Assembly: GCA_009760855.2 (NCBI GenBank)
Contig: WPIO01000011.1
Span: 7,775,501-7,839,500, forward strand
Origin: Cristatella mucedo
Taxonomy: Eukaryota > Bryozoa > Phylactolaemata > Cristatellidae
DNA: 64,000 nucleotides
Direction of reading: 5' to 3'
In this document: in pieces, positions 23,641 through 37,200 of the stretch
Numbering within the stretch: position 1 is the stretch's first letter
Layout of the letters: each line of letters begins with the position of its first letter
Notes under the pieces: model-generated
Seen by the model: the letters and a program-made list of their open reading frames with translations, nothing else
Database searches by the model: none
Told to the model about the DNA's origin: nothing
Position numbers and translations under genes: made by a program

Positions 23641-23977
23641 GCGTTTAGATATTCATAGGCACGTAGTTTCTAACTGTGCTACCGTCAAACGACAAACAGA
23701 TATGCTTTAAAAAGGTCTTAGCTGTATCGGTTTCCGTTTACAATGTTCGCGGGAATTTCGGTTTTCGGAAGAAAATTCTGCAACGGACAAGGAACGCCTG
23801 TAGAATTTGGTGACGTAGTCCGAGTGAAGGCACAGATGGAGAGGCATAATATTAGTCATTGCATTCAACCAGTTCGGTCTTTTTAATTTTCGTTCTAGAT
23901 CCTTTCCATCCGGATCTTCTTGCCGCTTCTGAATCTGTGACGCCCCCTGTAACTTCAGAGCTCCATCTTCGTTTCTG

Positions 23978-24080
23978 GAAACTTAATAATAATAATAATA
24001 ATAATATTGCACTTGATAAAGCGCCCTCAGAGAACTTAATCTCTTTCTAGGCGCTTTACATTTGCTGCAAAGTGATACGC
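23978..24080 (-). repeat. LINE-A tail stub
   Basis: (AAT)n and a well-preserved tail hairpin. It belongs to a separate, severely truncated insertion. Confidence 0.8.
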
Positions 24081-25083
24081 AATAGAATAGACTTAAGGTT
24101 CGAATGCTGCAAAAGTTTGTAGCTGTCCTAACGACTGAAGCTCGTGCATTGATTGACAAGTCTCCAGCCAATCCACAGAATCTGCTGCCTTCGCAAGGAC
24201 CTTAAGGAAGCTAAGGCACTGACACAGTGAGTTAGGCTCTGCAGTACTACAGCAATTAAGGTACTTAAAATTAAAAATTAAAAATCTATATAAGACCACA
24301 ATCACAAAGCAGAATAAGACTGACCGATTGCAGTAGCCGACCGCAGTACGTGCTTGGAGTTCGCCTCTTCTGAAAATGCTTTCAAGATGCCAAAGGGGGA
24401 TGACACGTGAACAGCTACGACCTGCGACCACAGAACTCAGTCCAATCACAGCTGCACCGCGAATGAGTGCAGGTGGCTAAAGCTTCGACCGTCGCGTTCG
24501 ATCGTGCCTTAATCTTAGTGAATTTGTGAACCCTGTGAAAACTGCAGTTCGGTCGAATGAAGAGGAGTTTATTTGACAGAGGCTCTCGGCCAAGCTTCCA
24601 GCCGCAGTGTGAATTCACACCTCGGCCTTTCGGCTATCTATGTTTGAGGCCTGTTCTGGAGTTGCAGTTCCTCAGCACTAAGAGATCGATCTTGCATGCA
24701 CGGCAGAAATAGCGGTCTCAAATTTGCTGATAGTTTTAGCCAGCTGCACTTGAGCTCAAGTGGAGCAAAACTCGAACCGCAACCAAACGCTCGAGCCTCG
24801 CTGCTACTGGGCACTCAACAAAAATGAAGATTCCAGTAATTCACGAACGTGGTTCATCTGCACTTCATCATAAATCGGTTAGGACGTGAGCAAGTAACTC
24901 GCTGGGCGAGCACATTCTGATGGTCTGCAGGTCTCGCAGGGCGCAGCTTCGACCGTGGCTGCTAGGTAGGCATGCCGGCAGGGGACACGGCGCTGTGCCA
25001 CCTTGACTAGCACCGATCGGAACATGACGTTAAATGTCTCGCACGGCCACGTGAAGAGACAGCTTCAAAGATGCAAACAAGCT
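24081..25083. other. No gene or repeat recognised downstream of DENND11
   Basis: Mixed-composition DNA between LINE-A debris and the CA microsatellite. A short A-rich AATTAAAAATTAAAAATC stretch lies near 24270. Confidence 0.4.
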
Positions 25084-25106
25084 GCACACACACACACACA
25101 CACACG

Positions 25107-25154
<48 letters not shown>
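25084..25154 (+). repeat. CA/CG microsatellite
   Basis: (CA)n with a short GCACGCGCGCG interruption. The 162-codon open frame across this repeat (25003-25491) is an artefact of it. Confidence 0.95.
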
Positions 25155-25155
<1 letters not shown>

Positions 25156-25762
25156 CAAGTCTCAGTAGGAATAAAGACCACGAGTAAACACTGCGAGGTC
25201 ACTTTGCACAAGAGTAACCGCTGCTTGTCGTGCGGCAGACGAAGAGCAGCAGAAATGACGCACGCAAGAGATGCACCACACCCCCCCCCCGACAAATGCG
25301 CCCAAAAAACGGCGCCCGGGTTTTGGCAACGTCCTCTCACACCAGCGGTTGCAGCAGCAGCACACACACCGGTAATGCGGTGGCAGCCCAGTCGCCTGCC
25401 ATCTTTAAAGCTCGGGCGAAGCTGTAGCAGTGGCCTCAGCCGCAGCTCGGCTCGAGCTGCAGCTGCGAAGGTCGAAGCAAAGCTCACGTGAGCTTCGCTT
25501 GAAAACGCACCGATCGCCGAGCTAGAGCGAAGCCACCGCCGACTCTTCAGGCTGCGCACATCCGCCACTGCTAGGCATGGCGATGCGCCACCATCGGGCT
25601 GTGACAGCCACTAGTGCAGCCCAACGGAAGTGCAGCCAATGTAGAGCTCACGATTCCAGATAGGGATGCGTGCGAGCGTCGGCGATGATGAAGACGACGA
25701 TGACGACGAAGGCACCCGGTCCCGAGCTTTACATTCGAACATGGTTTGAATGACAGTTTTTC

Positions 25763-26012
25763 TCAGCAGCACTGAACACGAGGCAGGTTGACATCGATAC
25801 CTTCGAGGTCGACCAGCGCCTCGAGGAAGCCGGCGTCGCTGGGATGCATGCCGGCCCACTGGAGCTCACGGGCAGTCACCGCCCTCTCGTCCGACTGTGC
25901 GCCACGATTCAGCAGGCCGACGAGGCCTTTGTTCAGGCTCGAGAAGTAGGACGCAAACGCATCCTCGGCCGAGTGCAGGCAGCTGCCACCACCGTCGTCG
26001 ACGAGGCAGTCC
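25763..26012 (-). CDS. DENND11: DENND11 terminal coding exon 8
   Basis: Acceptor CCTCAG. It encodes an acidic/Gly loop, SAEDAFASYFSSLNKGLVGL and a C-terminal helix with FLEALVDLEGIDVNLP, ending QCC and stop at 25763-25765. The vertebrate protein also ends in a Cys-Cys motif (NPCCP). No AATAAA was recognised within about 200 bp downstream. Confidence 0.93.
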
Positions 26013-28177
26013 CTGAGGCATGAGCGAACCGGCTGGTGATAAAGGCGTTCGCCAGGGTGCGGGTGACTTGCGGCGCAGCTCACCGGGGCGTGGGCTTGCC
26101 GGTTTGTGCCCATCGTGGGACGAATTCTAGGGACCGCTTGCCAGGGCAAGTGCTAGGATGTCGGCAAGGTCGTGCGGAATTGTATTCCCACCGACCGAAT
26201 AGCACCCCCCCCAGGGGCAGTGAGCCCTAAACCTAGCCAGGCAACGAGTAAACAGCCTACGATGATATTTGGACAAGTTTCAGCCCCGAATTAACGATTA
26301 ACCACCTCAAAAGCAATGGCATGCCGTGTAAAAAAATCCGCTCGAAATCTGGGTGTCATGCTCCAAAGTGACCTCTCGTTAGACGACCACATCAGCTCCA
26401 CAGTCAAGTCTGCCTACTTTCAGCTACATAACATTGCTAAAACTCGGGCTTGTTTAGATAAAGATACCACGTCCAAGTTGGTCCATTCATTTGTGACATC
26501 CCGTCGTGACTTCTGCAACTCTCGACTTACTGGTCTACCGGCCTGTGCACTCAGGCGTTTACAGCTGGTGCAAAACTCCGAAGCAAGGCTTGTCTGTCGA
26601 GAGCGGCGCAGTTGCCACATCACACCACTTCTTGTCGACCTGCACTGGCACCCAGTCAAGCAATGCATCGACTTCAAGGTTTTATTGCTCACTTTTAGGT
26701 CACTTCATTCTTTGGCTCCAGCCTATCTCTCAGATCTACTCCCTCACCAGGCCAAGCATCGTACCACTCGCTTTTCGGAATCCAACAGTTTACCAATACC
26801 TCGTACAAACCTCAAACCCTTTGGAGACCATGCATTTAGTTCGTATGCTCCCAAAGCCTGGAACTCCCTCCCGACTTGCGTCAGAACATCATCCCCTGAC
26901 TTGACCACATTTAAAAAGAAACTAAAAAACACACCTCTTTAGGACAGCATTTACTGGGTACCGAGATTCGTCCCTTATATGCTTATGTGTGCTGACCCTC
27001 TTGCATGCTGCCACTAACCACACGTGCATGCTGACCCTGTGCATGTCACCCCTAACCATGTTATTCATGTTGTTTATCAAGCATGATATTACTCACCATT
27101 CAATCGTGTTTCCCTTTGCAGCAAATGTAAAGCACCTATAGAGAGATTGAGTTCTCTGAGGGTGCTTTATCAAGTGCATTATTATTACTATTGTTACTAT
27201 TAAAAAAGGATACGTTTGCAGTGGCTAGAACAGCCAATCGATTTTGCTGACGGGTTGGCGACTATCTTAAACTAGGCTTTTGTAAAGCCGTAGTTTTTTG
27301 CCTTCAAGGCCACCACGAACCGGTTAAAAAAAGACGGTACAAATAAGTCGAACCATGACTAAACATGCACAGCACAAATGAGATCCTTGGAGTAGTCATG
27401 CGATGCTCTTTCTACATGAAAAGAATGCATCTAGTTGATCTTACTCAATGATTGGACGACGACGACGGTTGGGCGTTGGCTCATTGAACAGACGACGACG
27501 AGTTATATGCTCCCAAATTCATTGCATTCGACACCTCGCAGCATACTTCCACTCATTCAAACCATTTCTCATACTAATCTCCCACCGTGTTGTGCTTGTA
27601 TAGTTATTATGTTAGGTGTTATATCTGCTCTACCTTAGTAACTTACCTTTATGTAGTGCATCAGCAGTTGTCTGCAGATTCCACCTCGGGGGGGGGGCCC
27701 TCCCCCATGTTTTCACCACTTGGGCATTCCTATACCCCGGATCGATTCAATAAACATGTTGCAAGCTAGCATAAGTCTTAATCATTTAAGAGGCACATTG
27801 CATAGACTGCTGGTGTCCTCCACCTGCCAACATAGCACGCCGTCCACAGACAATGCTGTTCTTCGTTCGTTCCAATAATGCACAGGGGCACACCACCGCT
27901 AAGCAACCGTCACATCATCCTTGGTGAACGGTCTTTCCTTGGACGAAAGCATGCACGGATATCTTGCCACCCTCATATCTCGTCTTCTGCACGCAGAAAC
28001 AAGAGTCATTGCAACGGTACACAATGCTGAACTTCGTATCTTTTAGCAGGGTGATAAGGCGTCCGACATACAAATGCTGGGCAGCCGTGCACCACCATTA
28101 CTGACCAGCCAAAAGGCCCCTTTCTTTGCCAAGCTTTGCCATATACATGAAGCTTGCTCCGACTAGTTGCTGCTGGC

Positions 28178-28244
<67 letters not shown>

Positions 28245-31200
28245 CGTGTCTCCGTGTCTCTAGGCAAGGTGTATCGATTGATTGTGCAATGCACTGCCCA
28301 GCCCCATAAGCTTATCTCTCGGCTCGAATACGAGTGGCATTCGCCGTGCAATGTAATATGCGCGAGCAATGTAACATGCTCGCTCATCAAGAAAAACGCC
28401 AACAGCAAGGCCCACCCAGCAGCTCACGGCATGATCACAAGATGGTCACATGATCACGGTCACAAGATGCGGCAAAGGAGGAGTAGCACAGCATGCACGT
28501 GCTCTAGCGCACAAACCCGCAGTCGCCTCGTGCATGCCTAATCTCAGGGAATTCCAGGCACGCTCGCTCACCTGATCATCGCATCCAGATGCAACTGGCG
28601 CCGCCTGTCACCCTCGGTATACCCGAGAGCGGTCTGCAGCTGCTTGGACGGTATGTTCAGCTGTGCTCCATCAGAAACGCACACATCGTATAGACGCGTC
28701 TTGGTCTCCAGGATCTTGTCAGTGGTGCCTGTGCCGCGATTTCAGCCGCATCAGCAGCACTCGACCGGCGGCGAGGCGGCACAGCAGTAGGCACGCATAC
28801 GAAAAAAATGCAACTGCTCGGCAACCTTGAAGCTTGGCTGCTGCGACTTACAAGCAATGTACGCCGAGCGCAGGGCAAGCGAGTCCACGTCGGCCACTGA
28901 CACGAAGAACAGAGGCTGACAGGTCGGACTGCTTTGCTGCTCCGACTCAGCGGATCCGCTGCCGCCGCCACCGAGTGGAAGAGCGCCAAGCAAGGCCAGG
29001 CAGTGCACTGCAAGGACATCATGGCGGAAACGACTGCCGGCATGAAATGACTGCATGGCGCTAGACAGTTCCAGCAAACTCGGGGTCAGCGCACTGACAG
29101 CTTCTTCAGCAGAGTGTAGGCTGCGAGCTGAATGATGTGCATCGGGCGAGCAGCGAGCGCGCGACAACCTACAGGTTGCAGGCGAAAGGGTCGAGTGTAG
29201 CAAGCAGGCGGGGCAGGGCGATGGTGCAAGCGAAAACGTGCAACCGCTGGAAAGCCCACGTGACTAGACCAGCTCCATGCAACCAACCCAAAAGCATCCC
29301 ATAACACTAGGTAACAAATTTCAATTTATTTTAATTTTTCACCTCGGATGAATAGTGTTTTCCTAATACCTTATACCTAAAATTAATAGAAAATAAGAAC
29401 TATTGCTCTTCAAAAAACTTTGCTTTTATGGTCAGGCCGAGACATTTTGAAACTCTCAGCATTTGCTGTTAGGCATGGTGAGCACCTTGACATTTGCACG
29501 TACAGCAGGTGTTGTGCTGCTATCCGAATTAGTGAGGTTAGGCCGACAGAACACAACAGAGTAATATCCATACAAGTATAACAGCCCAGAGACATTAAAT
29601 GAAGGCTTTAGTTCATGATTTATCAGAGTAGCTGAATAGTGAATAGCCATATTTGTGAGTGAGCGAGTAGCTGTTGCATATTTGCCAAGATTGTTGTCAG
29701 CTTAGTGTGTGATTATTTTTAAAAGCTCTCTGTCAATCCTGCACTGCGTTGGTAGTGTGCATAAACAATGCATGTAATGCAAATTGGCTTGTGTGCCTAC
29801 GGCTTTACTCACTCGGTTCAGCAGAGTTCGTTGCCAGCCATTATTCTGCCGTGTTGTGGGCATGCATTGTAAATTTCGGCCTGCCGAGTCTCAATAACGG
29901 CGTTGCAGATTGAGCATTGTGATGCTTAGTGCTGCAACAAGGTAACTGAGCGTGGCTGCGTAATTGGTTGCCGTTTCAGCGCAGTCCTTAGTGCAGATCA
30001 CTATGCAGAAACTAAGGCACTGTGCCCAAAGGATTGGATGCTTTCGGCTGCCATACCTTTACTTATAGAGAGTTTTCTATAGTTGTGTCTTTTTGTGCTT
30101 CTGCACTTCCACCAGAAAGTGTCTACTGCTGCTACTTTTTTTCCGGCACTCGGAAAAGTCCTGGCACTGAACGTGCTTTGGCTGGCCATCTAGGCAGCAC
30201 CATAAAAGCTGTGTCACTCATAACCTCTCACACCCTGCTTAACTGCATTTTTTTAATGAAGCAGCTGCCGTTATTCTATTTGTGATTCGTCCTCTATGTG
30301 CCTACACATGCTGACACTGTGTATGCTGTCACTAACCAAACTTGCACGCTGACCCTGTGTATGTCACCCCTAACCATTTATTCGTGTAGTTTATTGAGCA
30401 TGCTACCACTAACCATTCGATCGTGCTTCCTTTGCAGCAGATGTAAAGTGCCTAGAAAGAGATTGAGTTCTCTGAGGGCACTATATCAAATGCATTATTA
30501 TTATTATTATATTGTTATTATATTTGATTGACATGGCATCGAGATTGCTTGTGCCAAGCAGATGCATTTTTGCTTCACGTGTGGACAATGATCAAGACGA
30601 ACCAAAAAAAGTATCCCATGAAAGCTTCTGAAGATGTGTGAAGCCTGCAAAGCACACTTCAACATGCCTGTCTCGGGGATGAAGACAAGACCTGGGCTCA
30701 TCCTCTCACATGAAAACAGCACCAGAGATCTTTTGAAGGTAAGGTGAACAATTGCTGCTTGCTAGACGACGTTTCTAGAGCAAACTGAGGTAGGCAATGT
30801 GTGAAATATCTCTGGCATGCTTACAAACTAGTAAAGGGGAGAAGAGAGAGCCATTAAATTGACTATCCTAAGAGTTTGGAGGGACGGAACTGACTGACCG
30901 CTCAAGCGACTGCTTCTTCTGCATGGTGTACCATTTCAAACGTCAAACCAGTAAGTAGAGTAAAGACAAGTAAAGCTTAGCTGACCTAACAGCTTCATTT
31001 ATATATCGGCAGAGCCTTAACGGCTATCACCACCACTTGCAGTTCACAATAAAGGATTGCCCGTTTCAGGACCCGAACACACGACCTGGGTCATGAAGAA
31101 GGGCGAGTGCCCTGTCCTTGGGCCAAAACCTGATGGGACTCTACTATCATGTATCCACAAATTGCTTCATCCATCGCCCACATACCATACTGCCCTGAGC

Positions 31201-34200
31201 TCCGGACTCCATCCCAGACAGGAATACGCCATCTCCAGGAGAGAGCAGCAAATAAGATGGCAGGAAAGACACTGCAGTTCACGATTCCAATTGCACAGAT
31301 GCGGCTGAGAAGGGAAAGTCACATTTCTCCGACCAGAAAGCCCTCAACAATCTATTAAGACACCTTGGCCTTAACAAGACCAATGCTGAGCTTCTGACAT
31401 CTAGCCTCGAGCCAGGAAACGTGTTGGCTGAAAAGTGTGAAAGTAACAGATCAGAGAAATCATCCCCAACATTTCCCCGCCTCCTACAGTTGGCAAGATG
31501 AGCTGTGCTTTGCCACACGTATGTCCAGTCTATTTGAGGCTGTAGGAATCACCTGAAAAATGAGTAAATGATATCTATTCACGGATAGTTAATCCAGGAG
31601 GCTCAGGAGCCATACTGCTTCGTAACAGAATCAAATACCAGACTTTCCTCTCTGGTGCAGTCAGTGCGCTACACCGTGATGTTGCCGAGTGCCTTGAAGT
31701 ATGGCGACCATGGAAGGAAGGTCATTAGAGAATTCAAAATTTGTCATTTCTGATGGGCCTCCAAGGTAATTTCACGAAGTTGCCTTGTTTTCTTCGCATA
31801 TGGGATAGCCGATACACTAAGGCGCACTAACATTGCAAAGTCTTTCTACAGCACACCGAGTTCTCTGTTGGGAAGAACAACGAATGGGAGCCGCTAGTAG
31901 ACTCTCGGAAGAAGCTGATGCCATCGCTGCATATCCAGGCAGGCCTCATCAAGCAATCGACTACGGCTCTAGATAATCAGTCAGCAGCTTTCAAGCAACT
32001 CAGTCATGTCTTTCCACAACTGTCTCAGGCAAAGGTCAAAGCTGGTATATTCGTTGCCCTGTAGATTAATAAGATCCCAGAGTGTGTCAAATTTCCTAAG
32101 AAGCTGAGTAGGACAGAGAAAGCGGCTTGGAGAAGTTTGGCTTCACTGGTTCACGGCTCTCTGGGCTATTGCAAGGCTGAAAAGTAAGAGCAGCCAGCCC
32201 AGGTTCTCGTTACGAACTATGTAAAATTGGAATGCAGAATGTCCCTTGGAGTTCATATCCTCGATTCTCATTTTTGAACAATTCAAGGAGAACACGGAAG
32301 CTTACTCAGCGGAGAAGGAGAGAGGGCGCTTTCACCAGGATATACTGGACTTCAAACGTTATTACCAAGGACAGTATAGTGAAAAAATTCATTCTTGGCC
32401 CCCAGCCTACCTATCGGATCTACAAACCACCAAGCTAAACATTGCACCACTCGCTTTTCGGAATCTAATCGTTTACCTATACCTCGTACGAGCCTCTAAT
32501 CCTTTGGAGACCGTGCCTTTAGTTTAGTATGGAACTCACTTTCGTCTTGCATCACGACATTCCCTGACTTGACCCATTCTACAAAGCAACTAAAAACACA
32601 TCTATTTATCACAGCATTTAGTGGGTCCACGTGATTCGTCCTTTATGTGCTTATGCATGCTGCCACTAACCATACTTGCATGCTGACCCTGCGCATGTCA
32701 CTAACTATGTTATTCCTGTTGTTATTGAGCATACTACGACTAGCCATTCGATCGTGCTTCCTTTGCAGCAAATGAAAAGTCCTAGAAAGAGATTGAGTTC
32801 TCTGAGGGTGCTATATAAAAAATGTATCATTATTATAATTATTATTAAAACATAATAGGGGGCTATGTCTGAGGGTTTCTTCGAGTACGTGATTTGCAAT
32901 GTACCCAACAATCTAGAACATTTACTCATTTCTGAATTCTTTTGAGCGATCATTTGTGTATAATAATAATAACAATAATAATACATTTAATAAAGCACCC
33001 TAAGAGAATTCAATCTCTTTCTAGGTGCTTTATATTTTCTGCAAAGGAAGCACTTCAGAGTAATGATACACTAATTTTGATTCATTTGCTGTTCTTGCTG
33101 ACTACAAATGAACCATGAGATGCAAAATTGTCAGTTTTCTCACCGGAAATGGATTAATTCCAAGTTAATTGCTGCCCAGATAACTCGAGTGAAGTTTGCA
33201 GGGAATAGTGGCCATTTTCTATATACCCAACATATAAGCAGAAAAGAAATAACAGTTACTAACAAAAAAATATATGTTGAATAGTGTACTTGGAATCAGC
33301 GTCGGCCCTGGCCATAATTGCAGAACTATAAGATGCATAAAATGTTTCAGGACTTGGAGCACAATTTTGCACGACTGACCAGGCAAGCAGCACCAGAGGG
33401 TCAATCACCGACAACGGCTCTGCTAAAGTTTTTGTCCTTTTTTCAACTTCTATCTGGAAATGACCGAAGTAGGTGTCGTGCATTTTCGTACCAAAAATTA
33501 CCTATACTCCCTTCAGCTACCCACATAGGCATGCAGCACACATTACCCACACAGCTTTCCAGGAACGATCTTTCTCACACCTACGCATGAAGGAGCAAAG
33601 ACCATCTGTTGGCACAAAGTAAATGAGGGTGAATGCTGGTAGAGACAGACCAGTTAAGCAAAGAATTGATGCTAAGAGACCGAAGCAGATGCATCAGGCA
33701 TCAGTTCAGGCTCGGCATGGGCACTAGGAGGAAGGCTGCAACTGCAGCTTCTGATGCTGCTAGCATCTAAATGCTTCAAAAAAATTCGGCTTTGTTTTCC
33801 CAGAATGTGCATGGGAACACATAAGCAAATGGGAATGGCTTTACCATTACAAATTAAGTTTTGCTATACGTATCATCAGACGTCCTGGAGCTTAATTTTC
33901 TGCAATAAAGGGCATGTAAAGCAAAATTTAAAGCAACCAAAATCAGAAATAAACTAGCGCAATGTGATACAAAGTGAGATGAACTGGAATTTCCAATTTC
34001 AGTCTGATCTGCAAAGTATTGGCTTAGTTAAGGATTTTACAAGGCACAAAGCTAAATTATAAATGCAGCTGTCTAAAGGTCACAAGCATGCACTTCAACA
34101 AGCTTCACATATGTATCTCGATCCTACACGGATCAACAAGTTGAGACACAATTCGCATGTGATGCAGAGATCGGTTTGATGCAGAGATCGGTAAATTTGT

Positions 34201-37200
34201 CATTTGTAGCGATGTTGCCTCCGGTTAACGTCCGAGTTAGATGTGGTTTGCATGATCATTTCTTTCTCACATGAGGAAGTCGTCAGAACTTCTGTTCCCC
34301 TTTTTAACATGTTTTAACTTTTGATAGGTACCATACATAATATTCAATTGTTTGACCAACTGAATAAGTATTTTGTTGACATGGCCCCTTAAGCTGTAGC
34401 GGCTGCTGCGGTGCAACGGCATCACAAGCTCAGCAGCTGCCTACCCCACAAGCACATGCGGCCGGCGGGTGGCGAGAAGCACAGCAGCACTCGCTTTCGA
34501 AGCAGGATGCCTTTCCACAGCGTCATGACGAGCATAGAAAATTGTGAGAGGAACTGTTGGACCAATGGTTGCGGCAGACCCAGCTAAAACAGAGCAAAAC
34601 CACAAGGTGGCGGCAAGTCAAACTCGGCAATACAAAATGGCCTGCAGCAGGACTCGAACCCAACACCTGAGTGGCTGACAAGATAACGTCGGCGGTAAAA
34701 GCTGGGGCTTCAAGCCCTTGGAGCGGGCATTCACAGCAGCAATATGGAGAGTCAAGCTCTGCTGCAAGGTTGTACGGAGTGGCTCTCTTGTGATAAGCCA
34801 CGTGATAATGGACTCAGGTGGCAGGAAACTCCCTAAGCAGTCATAACAAATTAATATATATTTCATTTGTATAGCACCCAAGGCGAACTAAATCTCTATC
34901 CGGGTGCTTCACCTATGCCGCAGAGCTCAAGCCCACGACATCGATCGTCAAAGGCAAGCAACTTAACAACTGGGATAAAACAGGGCAGCTGGGACGGCAG
35001 ACCACTGTGGCCAACCGGTCGACATTGGCGGACAGCAGAGCCACCACTGCTTCAGCATTGCTGAGCTACAGTTCTGAAGCACCCGAGCGGTGGCGGCCGA
35101 GGCTCTCTTGCAGCAGGTGAGCTTGCTCGGTGCAGATCGCTTGGGCCTGGGCAGCTGATTAAGTACAGTTAGCTCAACGCATACATATAATATTGAGATC
35201 TGACTGGAACATGACGTTATCGATTTCTCCTAATTTTTGGACGAGACCCAGAGTGCAGTGGGGCCAGCGGCGTCTGCTCAAAGTAATAAAACGAGTAAGC
35301 ACAGTAAAGATCAGCACAACCTGACAACCCCATTGACGTGCAGTATATGCATACAGTAAGTACATACTGACACACAGTTGCAGACAAGTCTTACTTAAGG
35401 CCTTTTACCCTCACTTGCAGCAGGCAATTTGAAATGGCCTACCGCACCACTTAAACCCACGACGTGGGTAACTTACTAGCAGGGATACGACCTGGTAGCA
35501 GCAGCCGGCATATCGACAACACTTTGAAATCAGACCAAATTGCAGCAGAGTTTGCTGGCACGCCGCCACCAAAGATATCGAGCTGTGGAATAAGGGTAGG
35601 TGCAATGAATACCATGCGACGACTCAAGTACAAGTAGACACTTACCTCAGGGACCAAGGATATGTCGGCGTTTGTCATACTTCCTGACCACTTACTATAA
35701 TAGAGCTCTAGTGGTGAGTAATCACCAGGCCTTGACAAGATGGATCTAGGTGAAAGAGACAAAGAGATCTGTCACGATCGCTTTCGCGCATAGTAAAATA
35801 CACGACCATCATGCGCGATGCGATCAGAAAAAGACCACTGGATCACAAGAGTGGGATCGTTGGGAGGGGGAGGGCAGCGGCTTACGGGACCAAGGCCCTC
35901 AGCTGCTCCTGGTGAACGTGCAGCAGTGAGCACGACCGAGTCAAGATGCCGGCCGACTTCATCCGCGCGCCTCTCTCTTCGCTGTCCACATTCAGTGCCA
36001 GCTTCTCGTAGCAGGCGCAGCCATAGAGACCATCATCAAAGAGGAACCTGCAGAAGCCGGCGACCGCCATGCCTGCAGCTAACACAGCCTGAAGTAGCAG
36101 CAGAGCCGCTCGCCGTGCGAGTCACTTGAGCAAGGCTCTGCGGTCCTGAGACGCCGTAGATATAGCGCCGTCCGAAAGAGCATCGCACCCTCACACGAGC
36201 TACGTGCACACGTGCAAACGCAGGGAAAAATTGAAAAGTTGCACACACGCTCACGTTCACGGAAACTGCCCGAACCACCCGCTGTTCGAGTATCCGACCC
36301 CTGCAGCCAAAGGAACGACCGAAACGGCTCAGCGCATCCATGTGCATAGGCGCCCCTGCGCAGACCCGTGTTCCTGCGGGGGGGGGGGGGGGGGGCACGT
36401 GCGATGCACCGAAAGGTATGTGCCAGAGTAGCATGCTGCCACATGTTAGCAAGTGCTACGGTGGTGCAATAAGGTCGTGCTGTAGGTCCTAAGCTATGAT
36501 AGTACGAAATGAATGCATGCATTTTTGTCAGAAATGTGCACAATGTCGACTTGGCTGGGGCGACAGCCGGATTTATAATTTTTTTATTACATAGCTACAA
36601 ACATAGAAGTCCAACACCGTCTGCCGCGGCCTGAGAGTGGAACATTGTGGGCCACACAGAGTGGGAATGATCCAGCTGCATTCGGTTTGCCGGGCCGGCG
36701 CTCTAGCAACAGTGGAGCGATCGCTATTCCATCGTCCCACTCTCCAAGGCCAGTGCTGACGCCCTGACTTTGGATGACCACCGTTGTGCAGGAGCCGAAC
36801 CCGTGTATTGTGCGAGTGCACGATTGCATCTTACATTAAAATCGAGTACCGAGTTGCGACTATTTCGACTCCCGGTGGCAGGCTACAGTATTTGCTGGTC
36901 AACTTTCGACTGCAGTGAAACGATTAGTTTCTCGCATTTGTAGTCTACGTTAGCGTTTTTATCGGCACCTCTGAACTCGCAGCAGCAAAGGACACTGCAG
37001 CGAAGGACAGAAAAGAGAGGACAAAGACTGGGCCTTGGGAGCAGGATCAGCAAGGAAGATTCCACCCTCAAGGAGGGAAACTCACCTCGGAGATGCAGGA
37101 TCGGCAGCCGGATTGATATAAAGCCCTAAGAATCCGACAGGCCAATACCGTTACGGCAGAGAGGAGGAAAAATATGCCCAACCACTCTCGTGGAATTAAT

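Noticed and set aside
25003-25568. Open frames of 162 codons (+) and 137 codons (-) across the CA microsatellite
   Set aside because: The + frame is carried by His-Thr repeats encoded by (CA)n and has no protein features. The - frame overlaps it and also lacks motifs. Both lie just downstream of the DENND11 stop.
29100-29203. Extension of DENND11 exon 6 upstream in the open frame to 29203
   Set aside because: The frame is open, but exon 5 at 34583-34445 supplies the conserved LWK/RKR segment. The phase and the CCTTGCAG acceptor at 29008 fit exactly, so the extra frame is intron.
34160-34200. 17-18 bp direct repeat as an attachment site or target duplication
   Set aside because: The two copies are adjacent with no element between them; a simple local duplication.
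35100-35175. A possible extra DENND11 exon on - (AICTEQAHLLQESLG)
   Set aside because: It looks mildly coding, but neither acceptor choice gives phases compatible with both exon 4 and exon 5, and it does not resemble the missing vertebrate segment.
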